Positions 10,401 through 20,103 of a stretch of 64,000 nt of DNA are shown piece by piece. A program made the position numbers and the translations under genes. The notes below the pieces were generated by a model. The model was given only the letters and a program-made list of their open reading frames with translations. It ran no database searches and was not told where the DNA came from. Position 1 is the first letter of the stretch, and each line of letters starts with the position of its first letter. Source of the DNA: Paraburkholderia acidisoli (lineage in GTDB: Bacteria > Pseudomonadota > Gammaproteobacteria > Burkholderiales > Burkholderiaceae); the NCBI RefSeq assembly GCF_009789675.1, contig NZ_CP046914.1, positions 1,426,001 through 1,490,000 on the forward strand, in the 5' to 3' direction.

Positions 10401-10428
10401 AATTTCGCCATATTGGCGCCAGCGAATT
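10401..10428. promoter_or_regulatory. nested inverted repeat upstream of RND operon
   Basis: The core CGCCA-TAT-TGGCG (10406-10418) is flanked by imperfect outer arms, AATTTCGC on the left and GCGAATT on the right. It sits about 95 bases before the permease start, where an operator would be expected. An inverted repeat AAGCACTT / AAGTGCTT (10259-10290) lies just after the LysR stop and may be a weak terminator. The regulator binding here, if any, is unknown. Confidence 0.4.
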
Positions 10429-10512
10429 GCCACTGCGATTGCCTATGATGCGGCACCGCTGGACGAATGCGCTTCGTCTCTCCCTCTCGCCTGAATTGCC
10501 CAAAACACTGAC

Positions 10513-13500
10513 ATGTGGATTGTCAATCTCGCGCTGAAACGGCCTTACACGTTCATCGTGATGGCCATCATGATCGTGCTGGCCACGCCGTTCGTGTTGA
10601 TGTCGATGGCAACCGACGTGCTGCCGAACATCAACATTCCGGTGATCAGCATCATCTGGAACTACACGGGTTTCTCCGCGAAGGACATGGCCGATCGCAT
10701 CACCTCGGTCAACGAGCGCAGCCTCACGACCACGGTCAGCAATATCGAGCACGTAGAATCGCAATCGCTGCCCGGCATTGCCATCATCAAACTCTTTCTG
10801 CAACCGCGCGCGAGTTTGCAAACGGCTATCGCGCAAGCGGTAGCGTCGGAGCAGGCGCAGGTAAAGCAAATGCCGCCCGGCGCGACGCCGCCGCTCGTGA
10901 TCAGTTATTCGGCTTCGAGTATTCCGGTGATTCAATTGGGGCTCTCGAGTACTTCGATGAGCGAGCAGGCACTCGCCGACGTCGCGATGAATTTTCTGCG
11001 CCCGCAACTCATTACGATTCCCGGCGCGCAAGTACCGTATCCGTACGGCGGCAAAACGCGTGTGATTTCCGTGGATATCGATACGCGCGCGCTGATTTCG
11101 AAAGGACTCACGCCGGCCGATATCGTCAACGCCGTCAACGCGCAAAATCTCATCTTGCCGACGGGTACCGCGAAGCTCGGGCAAACCGAATATCGCGTGG
11201 ATACGAATGCGTCGCCGGATACTATCGCGGGCCTGAATCGCATTCCCGTGCAAACGGTCAATGGCGCGACCACCTACCTCGGCGAGGTCGCGCACGTGCG
11301 CGACGGCTTCACGCCGCAAACGAATATCGTGCGTCAGGATGGTCAACGCGGCGTGCTGATGTCGGTGCTCAAGAGCGGCGATGCGTCCACCTTGCAGGTG
11401 GTGGGCGCGTTGAAGAGCTTGCTGCCGAAGGCGCGCGAAACGCTGCCCAGCAATCTCGTCATCAAGCCGCTCTTCGACCAGTCGATTTTCGTTTCCGCGG
11501 CCGTGCAGGGCGTGGTGCGCGAAGCGCTGATCGCCGCCGCGCTCACGGCTGCGATGATCCTGCTGTTTCTGGGCAACTGGCGCAGTACTCTCATCATTGC
11601 CGTCTCGATTCCACTGTCGATTCTCGCGTCGATCATCGCGCTCTATGCATTGGGCGAAACGATCAACATCATGACGCTCGGCGGGCTCGCGCTCGCGGTG
11701 GGGATTCTCGTCGACGATGCCACGGTCACGATCGAAAACATCGAACGACATCTGCATTTAGGCTCCGATCTGCACACCGGCATTCTCGAAGGCGCGGGGG
11801 AAATCGCGGTGCCCGCGCTCGTTTCCACGCTGTGTATCTGCATCGTGTTCGTGCCGATGTTCTTCCTGACCGGCGTGGCGCGCTTTCTGTTCGTGCCGCT
11901 CGCGGAGGCGGTGGTGTTCGCGATGGTCGCGTCGTACATCCTCTCGCGCACGCTCGTGCCCACGCTCGCGATGCTGCTGTTCGAAGGCCACGATCCCGCC
12001 GCGCATGCGAGCCGTGAGGCATCGCGTTCGTTCTTCGCGCGCGTGCACTGGCGCTTCAATCACGCGTTCGAGCGCGTGCGGGCCAACTATATTGCGCTCC
12101 TGAGTTTATTGCTGGCGCGGCGCCGGTTGTTCGGCGGCACGTTTCTCGCGTTTTGCGTGCTGTCGGTCGGTCTCGTGTTCTTTCTCGGGCGTGACTTCTT
12201 TCCCACCGTCGATGCGGGCGATATTCGTCTGCACATGCGCGCGCCCACCGGGTTTCGCATCGAGGAAACCGCGCGCCTTGCGGATGAAGTCGAGCAGACG
12301 ATACGTGAAGTCGTGCCTGCCGACCAACTCGATACGATCGTCGATAATCTCGGCTTGCCGTATAGCGGTATCAATCTCTCGTATAGCAACTCGGGCACGG
12401 TCGGCACGCTCGACGGCGAAATCCAGATCGCGCTCAAGGACGGCCACGACCCGTCGCTCACCTACGTCGACAAACTCAGAACGTTGCTACCGCAACGTTT
12501 TCCCGGCGTGGAATTCTTTTTCCAGCCTGCCGACATCATCACGCAGATCCTCAACTTCGGTCAGCCCGCCGCCATCGACGTGCAAGTGGTCGGCGCGAAT
12601 CTCGACCAGAACATGGCGCTCGCGAGCACGCTGCTCAAGCGCGTGCGGCAGTTGCCCGGCGCAGTGGACGCGCATATCGAGCAGCGCAACGACGAACCCG
12701 CGCTCATGCTCGCAATGGATCGCACGCGCATGCAGCAGTTGAATTTGAGTCCGCAGAACGTGGCGCAAGACGTGCTGATCGCGCTCTCGGGCAGCTCGCA
12801 AACCTCGCCGGCATTCTGGGTGAGTCCGCAGAACGGTGTTGAATACCCGCTCGCCGTGCAGACGCCGCAGTATCGCGAAGCGTCGGTGAACGAAGTGATG
12901 GGCACGCCCGTTTCGGCGCGTGCCACGAACGCCAACGGCCCGCTGCAACTCGTGAGCAACCTCGTGCAGTTGAAGCCGCACGACGGTCCCGCCATCGTCT
13001 CGCACTACAACATTCGTCCCGTGATCGATCTGCTGGTGAGCGTGGAAGGCAGCGACCTCGGCGCGGTGGGCGCGCATATCGACAGCATCATCAAGCAGGC
13101 GCAAGCGCACGCGCCGCGTGGCACGACCATCACGATGCGCGGCCAGATCGACACGATGCGCACGTCGTTCATCGGTCTCGGCGTGGGCATCGCGGTGGCG
13201 GTGGTGCTCGTGTATCTGCTGATCGTCGTGAACTTTCAGTCGTGGGCGGACCCGCTCATCATCATCAGCGCGTTGCCCGCGGCGCTCGCCGGCATCGCGT
13301 GGATGCTCTTCATCACCGGTACGCATTTGAGCGTGCCCGCGCTCACCGGCGCGATCATGACCGTGGGCGTGGCCACCGCGAACAGCATTCTCGTGGTCTC
13401 GTTCGCGCGTCAGCGTCTTGCCGATGGCGCGAGTCCGCTCGCGGCCGCGCTCGAAGCGGGCGCCACGCGCATTCGCCCGGTCTTGATGACGGCGTTCGCG

Positions 13501-13722
13501 ATGATGATCGGCATGGTGCCGATGGCGCTCGGTCTCGGCGAAGGCGCGGAACAGAATGCGCCGCTCGGCCGCGCGGTGATCGGCGGCTTGCTGTTCGCCA
13601 CCGTTTCCACCTTGTTGTTCGTGCCGCTCATGTTCGCGTCCGTGCATGCGCGGCTCGCGCGCCGTGCCGAGGCGAAGCAGGCGCGCAATCAACGGCGCGA
13701 TGCGGAGCGCCGCCGCGATTGA
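10513..13722 (+). CDS. RND efflux transporter permease (AcrB/HAE1-like)
   Basis: A 1069-residue inner-membrane proton antiporter of the resistance-nodulation-division superfamily. It has the two-fold layout of TM1 (residues about 10-30), a large periplasmic loop, TM2-6, a cytoplasmic link, then TM7, a second periplasmic loop and TM8-12. The proton-relay aspartates in TM4 are present (D401 and D402 in GILVDDATVTIENIERH). Its opening (LPNINIPVISIIWNYTGFS) places it in a drug/organic-solvent branch rather than with confirmed metal pumps, but substrate cannot be read from the sequence. It is followed by its adaptor (55-base gap) and outer-membrane partner, forming a complete tripartite pump operon. 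Confidence 0.92.
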   Translation: MWIVNLALKRPYTFIVMAIMIVLATPFVLMSMATDVLPNINIPVISIIWNYTGFSAKDMADRITSVNERSLTTTVSNIEHVESQSLPGIAIIKLFLQPRASLQTAIAQAVASEQAQVKQMPPGATPPLVISYSASSIPVIQLGLSSTSMSEQALADVAMNFLRPQLITIPGAQVPYPYGGKTRVISVDIDTRALISKGLTPADIVNAVNAQNLILPTGTAKLGQTEYRVDTNASPDTIAGLNRIPVQTVNGATTYLGEVAHVRDGFTPQTNIVRQDGQRGVLMSVLKSGDASTLQVVGALKSLLPKARETLPSNLVIKPLFDQSIFVSAAVQGVVREALIAAALTAAMILLFLGNWRSTLIIAVSIPLSILASIIALYALGETINIMTLGGLALAVGILVDDATVTIENIERHLHLGSDLHTGILEGAGEIAVPALVSTLCICIVFVPMFFLTGVARFLFVPLAEAVVFAMVASYILSRTLVPTLAMLLFEGHDPAAHASREASRSFFARVHWRFNHAFERVRANYIALLSLLLARRRLFGGTFLAFCVLSVGLVFFLGRDFFPTVDAGDIRLHMRAPTGFRIEETARLADEVEQTIREVVPADQLDTIVDNLGLPYSGINLSYSNSGTVGTLDGEIQIALKDGHDPSLTYVDKLRTLLPQRFPGVEFFFQPADIITQILNFGQPAAIDVQVVGANLDQNMALASTLLKRVRQLPGAVDAHIEQRNDEPALMLAMDRTRMQQLNLSPQNVAQDVLIALSGSSQTSPAFWVSPQNGVEYPLAVQTPQYREASVNEVMGTPVSARATNANGPLQLVSNLVQLKPHDGPAIVSHYNIRPVIDLLVSVEGSDLGAVGAHIDSIIKQAQAHAPRGTTITMRGQIDTMRTSFIGLGVGIAVAVVLVYLLIVVNFQSWADPLIIISALPAALAGIAWMLFITGTHLSVPALTGAIMTVGVATANSILVVSFARQRLADGASPLAAALEAGATRIRPVLMTAFAMMIGMVPMALGLGEGAEQNAPLGRAVIGGLLFATVSTLLFVPLMFASVHARLARRAEAKQARNQRRDAERRRD

Positions 13723-13777
13723 GTCACCCGTTGAAGCAACGTCACGTCAAACCCGTTATCCCGAACTGGCCGAAGAC

Positions 13778-15025
13778 ATGAACGAACCTCACCATCATTC
13801 ATCGCTCGACATCTCCGTGGGCGGGGAGCAGGGCCTGGACCTGCCGGCACGCGGCCAGGCGGGAAAGCGCGCGCGCCTCGCGGTGATCGTCGTCGCGTTG
13901 CTGCTCGCGGCGGGCGCCACGCGCACGATCGTTTCGAACCTGGTGGGCTCGCATCATCTGGCCGCCGTCACGAAGCAGAACGCGAAGCAGTACGTGAGCG
14001 TCGTGCAACCCAAGGCCGCGGGTGCCGACGGGCGTATCGTGTTGCCCGGTACGTTGCGCGGCTATGTCGAAGCGCCGATCTACTCGCGGGCGAACGGCTA
14101 TGTGCGCAAGTGGTATGCGGATATCGGCGCGCACGTGCAGCAAGGGCAATTGCTCGCCGACATCGACACGCCCGAGATCGATCAGGAACTCGCGCAGGCG
14201 CAGGCGCAGCGCGATCAGGCCGTCTCGACCTTGTCGCTGGCGAAGACGTCGTTCGATCGCGCCCAGCAATTGCGTCAACGCGATGCGGTTTCGCAGCAGG
14301 AACTCGACGACCGGCAAGGCGCGTTCAGCCAGGATCAGGCGAATCTCGCGGCCGCCGAAGCGAACATGCATCGCCTCGCGGAGATGAAGTCGTTTCAGCG
14401 GATCGTCGCGCCGATCACGGGCATCATCACGCAGCGCAACGTCGATATTGGCGATCTCGTGAACGCGGGCAACGGCGGCGCGGGGCACGCGCTGTTCGCG
14501 ATCGCGCAGTCGGACCCGCTGCGGCTCTACATCGACGTGCCGCAGACCTACGCGCAGCAAGTGGCGGTGGGCCAGCACGTGAGCGTGACCGAGCAGGAAA
14601 TGCCGGGCGTCACGTTCGACGGCACCGTCACGCGCACGGCGCAGGCTATCGACGTCGCCACGCGGACCTTGCAGGTCGAGATCACGCTGCCGAATCGCGA
14701 CGGCAAGCTGTTGCCCGGCGCCTATGTGCAGGCGGCGTTGCAGACCGACTCGAAGGGCCTGCTGACGGTGCCCGGCAATACGCTGCTGTTTCGCGCCGAA
14801 GGGCCGCGCCTCGCCGTGGTCGATGCGGACGGCAAGATCAAGCTGAAGCCGATCGAGATCGCGCAGGACCTCGGGCAGTCGCTCGAGATCAGTCATGGTC
14901 TCGAGGCGAGCGATCGCGTCGTGATGAATCCGAGCGATTCGATTGCCGATGGCGATACCGTCGTGGTCGTGCCGCAGAAGAAGGCCAGCGCGGGGCACGA
15001 AGCGCCGCAGCGGAGCGCGACGTGA
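13778..15025 (+). CDS. RND periplasmic adaptor (membrane fusion protein)
   Basis: A 415-residue HlyD/AcrA-type adaptor linking the permease at 10513 to the outer-membrane channel. A cytoplasmic His-containing N terminus is followed by one membrane anchor (about residues 28-48). The biotinyl-lipoyl half (YSRANGYVRKWYADIGAHVQ), a helical hairpin rich in Gln and Ala (about 125-210), then beta-barrel and membrane-proximal domains follow. The start at ATG 13778 (MNEPHHHSS) avoids an implausible upstream Arg-rich stretch that overlaps the permease gene. Its stop codon overlaps the next start in GTGA, so translation of adaptor and channel is probably coupled. Confidence 0.9.
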   Translation: MNEPHHHSSLDISVGGEQGLDLPARGQAGKRARLAVIVVALLLAAGATRTIVSNLVGSHHLAAVTKQNAKQYVSVVQPKAAGADGRIVLPGTLRGYVEAPIYSRANGYVRKWYADIGAHVQQGQLLADIDTPEIDQELAQAQAQRDQAVSTLSLAKTSFDRAQQLRQRDAVSQQELDDRQGAFSQDQANLAAAEANMHRLAEMKSFQRIVAPITGIITQRNVDIGDLVNAGNGGAGHALFAIAQSDPLRLYIDVPQTYAQQVAVGQHVSVTEQEMPGVTFDGTVTRTAQAIDVATRTLQVEITLPNRDGKLLPGAYVQAALQTDSKGLLTVPGNTLLFRAEGPRLAVVDADGKIKLKPIEIAQDLGQSLEISHGLEASDRVVMNPSDSIADGDTVVVVPQKKASAGHEAPQRSAT

Positions 15026-16593
15026 GCGGCTTCGGCAAATATGGAGGATGCCTGACGATTGGCGCGATCGCCCTGTCGGCATGCACGGTCGGTCCTGATT
15101 ATCATGCGCCGCAAACGGCCAGCCCGGCGGCATGGCGTGTCGATCCCGCCGATTCGTACTGGCATGCGGCGCAGCCTTCGCATGCGCAACTCGATCAGCA
15201 GTGGTGGAAGGTGTTCGACAACACGGAACTCGACGGCCTCGAAACAGAGGCACTCGCCGGGAATCAGACGCTGCGCGTGGCCGTTGCGCATTATGCGCAG
15301 GCGCGCGCGACGCTCGCTTCGGTATCGTCGCAACAGAGCCCGCAGGTGTCGCTCGCGGCGGGCGTGGAGCGCGAGCGCATTTCGGCGAACCGGCCGCTCA
15401 CGAATTACGCCACGCCGAATCAATCCACGGTGCAGAACAACGTGGAGGTCGGGCCGACCATCAGTTACGAGCTCGATCTGTTCGGGCGCATCCGGCGCAT
15501 GGTGGAGTCGGCGCAAGCTTCTTCGCAGCAGGCGGGCGACGATCTCGCGAACGCGCGCCTCGTGCTGACCGCCGAACTCGCCACCGACTATTTCGCGCTG
15601 CGCGAACTCGACGACGAGATCGACGTGGTAAATCGCTCCGTCGCGTTGCAGCAGAAAGCGCTCGATTTCGTGAACGCGCAGCACGATCTGGGTGCCGTGT
15701 CCGGCCTCAATCTGTTGCAGCAAAAGGCGCAACTCGACGCGACGAAAACGCAGGTGCATTTGCTGGAAAATCAGCGTCAACAGGACGAGCATGCGATTGC
15801 CGTGCTGGTTGGCAAGCCCGCGCCGGAGTTCGCGCTGGCGCCCCGAACCACGGCCTTGCCGGTGCCCGCGCTGCCCACGGGCCTGCCCAGCGAGCTGTTG
15901 CAAAGGCGTCCCGATGTAGCGTCGTCGGAGCGGGCAATGGCGGCGGCCAATGCGCAGATCGGCGTGGCGCGCTCGGCGTACTTTCCGGACCTCACGCTTT
16001 CGCCCACGCTCGGGTGGGAATCCACGCGTTTTGGCGGGCTCTTCTCGGTGCCGAGCCTGATGTGGTCGGTGGGCGCGACGGCGGGCGAGGTGCTGTTCGA
16101 CGGCGGCAAACGGGCCGCCGGCGTCGATTATGCGCAGGCTGGCTACGAGTCGGCGCAGGCCTCATATCGACAAACCGTGCTCACGGCCTTCCAGGAGGTG
16201 CAAAATGCGGTAACGGGCCTTTCGGTGCTGGAGCGCGCCTCGACCGACGGCCAGGCGGCCGTGGACGACGCACGCAAATCGTTCGATCTGGCCAACGACC
16301 GTTACCAGGGCGGCCTCGTGGCGTTTCTCGACGTGATCAACGCCGAGCAGCAGTTGCTCACGAGCGAGCGTCAGGAGGTGCAGATTCATGGCCAGCAGGT
16401 GGCCACGGTCGTGTATCTCGCGAAAGCGCTGGGCGGCGGCTGGAGCGCGGGCGATCGCGAACTGGCGTGCAGCGCCGGAACGTGCCGCGAGCCGGCGTCG
16501 AAGGACAACGCAGTGAATATGAGCGCGACGCAGCCGGGTCAACCGGCAAGCGGCGCGCTGGAAGCGGCGGCAACGAATTCGCCGCACCCATAA
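15022..16593 (+). CDS. NodT-type outer-membrane efflux lipoprotein
   Basis: A 523-residue outer-membrane factor of the TolC/NodT family. It starts at GTG 15022, inside the adaptor's stop (GTGA). A short signal sequence ends in the lipobox LSAC, followed directly by TVGPDYHAP, the classic NodT-family mature start. Two OEP repeats cover about residues 60-270 and 275-480, with long alpha-helical, Gln/Ala-rich segments. The roughly 45-residue C-terminal tail contains two cysteines and is low-complexity. It completes the tripartite pump. A 141-base gap separates it from the two-component genes. Confidence 0.92.
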   Translation: MSGFGKYGGCLTIGAIALSACTVGPDYHAPQTASPAAWRVDPADSYWHAAQPSHAQLDQQWWKVFDNTELDGLETEALAGNQTLRVAVAHYAQARATLASVSSQQSPQVSLAAGVERERISANRPLTNYATPNQSTVQNNVEVGPTISYELDLFGRIRRMVESAQASSQQAGDDLANARLVLTAELATDYFALRELDDEIDVVNRSVALQQKALDFVNAQHDLGAVSGLNLLQQKAQLDATKTQVHLLENQRQQDEHAIAVLVGKPAPEFALAPRTTALPVPALPTGLPSELLQRRPDVASSERAMAAANAQIGVARSAYFPDLTLSPTLGWESTRFGGLFSVPSLMWSVGATAGEVLFDGGKRAAGVDYAQAGYESAQASYRQTVLTAFQEVQNAVTGLSVLERASTDGQAAVDDARKSFDLANDRYQGGLVAFLDVINAEQQLLTSERQEVQIHGQQVATVVYLAKALGGGWSAGDRELACSAGTCREPASKDNAVNMSATQPGQPASGALEAAATNSPHP

Positions 16594-16734
16594 CAGGCAT
16601 CGCAAATGCCATACACCGTAGCGTAGAAAGGCGCGTGAGGTGAGGAAGCGGCCATGAGCCGCAGCGGGCGTCGTGCGGCGCGCAGGAAGCGCGCCGCACG
16701 CGCCACGGAGCAACGCGCAATAAGGAGGGCGGGC

Positions 16735-17424
16735 ATGAAAGTATTGGTGATCGAGGACGAGCGCAAGGTCGTGGACTATTTGCGCAGCGGACTCACGGAG
16801 CAAGGCTGGATCGTCGATGTCGCGATGGACGGCGAAGAGGGCGCATGGATGGCCACTGAGTACGACTTCGACGTGATCGTGCTCGATGTGATGCTGCCGA
16901 AGCTGGACGGCTTTGGCGTGCTGCGCGCGGTGCGCGCGAAGAAGGACACGCCGGTCATCATGCTGACCGCGCGCGACCGTGTGGACGACCGCGTGCATGG
17001 TTTGCGCGACGGCGCCGACGACTATCTCACCAAGCCGTTTTCGTTTCTCGAACTTGTCGAACGGCTACGCGCGCTCACGCGCCGCGCCCGCGCGCAGGAA
17101 TCCACGTTGATTTCGGTTGGCGATCTACAGGTCGATCTGATCAGCCGCCGCGCCACGCGCGACGGCGTGCGACTCGATCTCACCGCGAAGGAGTTTCAAC
17201 TGCTTTCCGTGCTCGCGCGGCGGCGCGGCGAAATTCTCTCGAAGACGCTCATCACCGAACTCGTCTGGGACGTGAATTTCGAAAGCAACGCCAATGTGGT
17301 CGAAACGGCCATCAAGCGTCTGCGTGCCAAGCTCGACGGCCCGCATGCGGCAAAACTCCTGCACACCATTCGCGGCATGGGTTACGTGCTCGAAGTGCGC
17401 GAGGACGGAGGCATGCTGTCATGA
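16735..17424 (+). CDS. OmpR-family response regulator (CusR/CopR/IrlR-like)
   Basis: A 229-residue response regulator. Its receiver domain (residues 1-115) has the acidic pair E7 D8, the phospho-acceptor D51 in VIVLDVMLPKLDG, the Thr in IIMLTARD and Lys in YLTKPF. The OmpR-type winged helix (about 125-222) ends in VVETAIKRLRAKLD...IRGMGYVLE. AAGGAGG at 16722-16728 fixes the ATG at 16735. Its stop overlaps the kinase start by four bases (ATGA). Sequence style matches heavy-metal or copper regulators, but here the pair follows a drug-type RND pump, so the signal may be different. Confidence 0.92.
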   Translation: MKVLVIEDERKVVDYLRSGLTEQGWIVDVAMDGEEGAWMATEYDFDVIVLDVMLPKLDGFGVLRAVRAKKDTPVIMLTARDRVDDRVHGLRDGADDYLTKPFSFLELVERLRALTRRARAQESTLISVGDLQVDLISRRATRDGVRLDLTAKEFQLLSVLARRRGEILSKTLITELVWDVNFESNANVVETAIKRLRAKLDGPHAAKLLHTIRGMGYVLEVREDGGMLS

Positions 17425-18860
17425 AGCGCTCGATCACGCTGCGTTTGTCGGCGATGTTCGCGGCGGTGTCGCTCGTGGTGTTCACGCTCACGGGCGCGGG
17501 GCTGTTCTTTCTCATGCAGGGGCTGCTGTTCAACGAGCTGCGCGAGACGCTCGACACGCGCGCGCGCATTGCGAGCCTGATCGTTGCGCACGCACCCGAT
17601 GTGCAGAAATGGGCCTTCGTGCAGGAGAAATTGCGCGATCTCTCGCCTGCGGACAGCCCGATGCATTACTACGTCGAAGGCCCCGATCCGCGCTTCCGGT
17701 TCGGCACGCCCATCGTCGGCAAGGTCACCGGCGACGTGGGACCGAATCATCTGCTCGTGCGCCCGCAAGGCTGCGAGTACGACATCATCACGTCCACTTA
17801 TACGATTCCCGCGAGCGGCGACCGGCCCGAGGTGAAGCTCGTCGTGGGCAGCGATTGCCTGCGCACCGAAGGCATGTTGCGGCGTTTCGGTCTTGCATTG
17901 GGCGCGCTGATTGCCTTGTCGACGGTGGCCGTTGCGCTGCTGAGCCGTGCGGTCACGCGCTTCGGCCTCGCGCCGTTGCGGCGGCTGACGCGCGAAGCGG
18001 CGCAACTGAGTCCGTCGAACCGGCGCCAGCGGCTGCACGCGGACGCGTTGCCCGAGGAGTTGCACGAACTCGCCACGTCGTTCAACGGCGCGCTCGAACG
18101 GCTGGATAAAGCCTACGAGCGGCTCGAGTCGTTCAATGCCGATGTCGCGCACGAATTGCGCACGCCGGTGAGCATTCTGATCGGCCAGACGCAGGTGGCG
18201 CTCACGCGCGACCGCTCCGTCGAACAGTTGCAACAGACGCTGCAATCGAATCTCGAGGAGTTCGAACGATTGCGCGTGATCGTCAACGACATGCTGTTCC
18301 TCTCACGCAGCGATCGCGGCGAGCGCGCCACGGACCTCACCGAGGTGTCGTTGCGCGGCGAGATCGAACGCATGCTCGAGTTCCTCGAAATGCCGCTGGA
18401 AGAGGCGCAATTGCGCGTGGAAGTGCAGGGCGACGCGCGCGCCTGGGTCAATACTTCGCTGATCGGCCGCGCGGTGAGCAACCTGTTCGTCAACGCGATC
18501 CAGCATTCGCCGCCGGGCACGTTGTTGCAGGCGACCGTGGCGCCGCAGGATGGGCACGTGGAAATCGCCGTGTCGAATCCCGGCGAACCGCTCGATCCGT
18601 TCGTGCGCGAGCATATTTTCGATCGCTTCTATCGCATTCAGGAGGCGCGTTCGAACAGCCACGAGAATCACGGGCTCGGTTTGTCGATCGTGAAGGCCGT
18701 GGCCGAAATGCATGGCGGCACGGTGTTCGTGCGTAGCGCGGGCGGCATCAACACGTTCGGGTTTTCCGTGGCCGTGGAGAGCGCCGGTGCGTTCGTGGTT
18801 CCGGCGGCCGGCATCGTGAATCAAGGGCGCGCGGGCGTGCCGTTGCACGTCTCGCCGTAA
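17421..18860 (+). CDS. sensor histidine kinase (CusS/CopS/IrlS-like)
   Basis: A 479-residue inner-membrane kinase. TM1 is at about residues 12-35, a periplasmic sensor domain covers about 36-155 with two Cys (QGCEYD and GSDCLR), and TM2 lies at about 158-180. A HAMP domain and the dimerisation helix follow, with H244 in DVAHELRTPV as phosphorylation site. The ATPase domain holds N-box NLFVNAIQHS, F-box FDRFYR and G-box HGLGLSIVKAVAEMHGG. It is translationally coupled to the response regulator by ATGA and sits behind the RND operon in the same orientation. It most likely senses a periplasmic stress and induces the pump; the ligand is unknown. Confidence 0.92.
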   Translation: MKRSITLRLSAMFAAVSLVVFTLTGAGLFFLMQGLLFNELRETLDTRARIASLIVAHAPDVQKWAFVQEKLRDLSPADSPMHYYVEGPDPRFRFGTPIVGKVTGDVGPNHLLVRPQGCEYDIITSTYTIPASGDRPEVKLVVGSDCLRTEGMLRRFGLALGALIALSTVAVALLSRAVTRFGLAPLRRLTREAAQLSPSNRRQRLHADALPEELHELATSFNGALERLDKAYERLESFNADVAHELRTPVSILIGQTQVALTRDRSVEQLQQTLQSNLEEFERLRVIVNDMLFLSRSDRGERATDLTEVSLRGEIERMLEFLEMPLEEAQLRVEVQGDARAWVNTSLIGRAVSNLFVNAIQHSPPGTLLQATVAPQDGHVEIAVSNPGEPLDPFVREHIFDRFYRIQEARSNSHENHGLGLSIVKAVAEMHGGTVFVRSAGGINTFGFSVAVESAGAFVVPAAGIVNQGRAGVPLHVSP

Positions 18861-18879
18861 CGCGCGTTCGCGCTATTCC

Positions 18880-18931
18880 GGGGTCGCCAAGACGGGGTCG
18901 CCTCGACCGGGTCGCCTAGACCGGGTCGTCG
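18880..18931. repeat. short imperfect tandem repeat, ~14-bp unit
   Basis: About three and a half copies of a GGGTCGCC(T/A)(C/A)GACC-like unit stand in a row. They fill the junction between the convergent kinase and AI-2E transporter genes and run across the AI-2E stop codon at 18916-18918. Confidence 0.6.
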
Positions 18932-20007
18932 TCCGTGTTGGGATTGTCGTGCTCGATGCTGTGCTGATCGCGGCGCAACAAGTCCCAGCAACTGATGAAG
19001 AGCGCGGCAATCAACGGCCCGATCACGAAGCCGTTGATGCCGATCAGCGATATACCGCCGAGCGTGGAGATCAGCACGGCCCAGTCGGGCAGGCGCGTGT
19101 CCTTGCCGACCAGTACCGGACGCAACACGTTGTCGACAGTGCCGATCACCACCGCACCGAAGATCGCGAGACCGATGCCTTTCGCGAGCGCGCCGGTGGA
19201 AATGAAATAGACGGCGATAGGCGCCCACACGAGCGCCGCGCCCACCGCGGGCAGCAGCGAAAGCACCATCATCACGAAGCCCCACAGCAGCGCGCCCTGA
19301 ATGCCGAGCACCCACAACGCGATGCCGCCGAGCGTGCCCTGCACGACCGCCACGGCTACGTTGCCTTTGACCGTTGCGCGAATCACCGTCGTGAACTTGC
19401 GGATCAAATGCAGCTTGTGCTGCTCATCGAGCGGAATGGCGTCGCGAATGAGGCGCGAGATTTCGCGGCCGTCGCGCACGAGAAAGAAAAACAGATACAG
19501 CATCACGCCGAAACTCACGAGGAATTGCAGGGTGTTCTGCCCGAACGAGAGTGCGCGCGTGGCGACGAACTGGCTGATCTGCGCGGCGCCCGCCGAAAGA
19601 CGCTGCTGCAGCCCCGGCAGATCCATGAGGTCGTAGCGCGCGAGCAGGTTCTGGATCGACTGCGGCAACGCGTGCACGATCTGACTGAAATACGCGCCAA
19701 TATCGAGCGTGCCGCCGCGCACCTGCGCATAGGCGGAGGCGATCTGCTGCACGAGCGTGCCCGTCACGAGCGTGAGCGGAAAGATCACGATGAGCAGACA
19801 GATCGTCAGCGTGATGAACGCGGCGAGATTGCGCCGCCGCCCGAGCTTCGCCACCAGCCGCCGTTGCACCGGCTGAAAGATCAGCGCGAGAATGGCGCCC
19901 CACAACACCGTGCTGAAGAACGGCGCGAGCACGAAGCACAGCGCGATCGACACCACGAATAGCAGAAGATAGAACGACGTCTGGTGAAGGTGTTTGTTGC
20001 CGTCCAT
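18916..20007 (-). CDS. AI-2E family transporter (PerM/TqsA-like)
   Basis: A roughly 363-residue inner-membrane protein of the AI-2E exporter superfamily. Pairs of N-terminal helices are followed by a cytoplasmic/periplasmic helical region, then a cluster of helices at the C-terminal half with the family motif FGAVVIGTVDNVLRPVLVG. Members include TqsA (autoinducer-2 export), PerM and Na+/H+ antiporter-like proteins, so substrate is open. MDGNKHL at 20007 is chosen, with AGGA about 12 bases upstream; ATG 20019 or 20046 are alternatives. The last residues (an Asp-rich NTDDDPV tail) are encoded by the tandem repeat. Confidence 0.88.
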   Translation of the reverse strand: MDGNKHLHQTSFYLLLFVVSIALCFVLAPFFSTVLWGAILALIFQPVQRRLVAKLGRRRNLAAFITLTICLLIVIFPLTLVTGTLVQQIASAYAQVRGGTLDIGAYFSQIVHALPQSIQNLLARYDLMDLPGLQQRLSAGAAQISQFVATRALSFGQNTLQFLVSFGVMLYLFFFLVRDGREISRLIRDAIPLDEQHKLHLIRKFTTVIRATVKGNVAVAVVQGTLGGIALWVLGIQGALLWGFVMMVLSLLPAVGAALVWAPIAVYFISTGALAKGIGLAIFGAVVIGTVDNVLRPVLVGKDTRLPDWAVLISTLGGISLIGINGFVIGPLIAALFISCWDLLRRDQHSIEHDNPNTDDDPV

Positions 20008-20103
20008 GAGCGGAGACATTCCTCGTGAGGCGCGCACGCTGTGCATGCGGGGGCATGCGGGCGCATGCGTCGCCTCATGATACCGGCAAGGACGGAGCGA
20101 CGA

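Noticed and set aside
10399..13692. Long minus-strand frames (about 450 and 400 codons) opposite the RND permease
   Set aside because: Compositional shadows of the permease; low complexity and no domain pattern.
16654..16734. Longer N terminus for the OmpR-type regulator
   Set aside because: The added 27 residues are Arg-rich, and AAGGAGG sits directly before the internal ATG at 16735.
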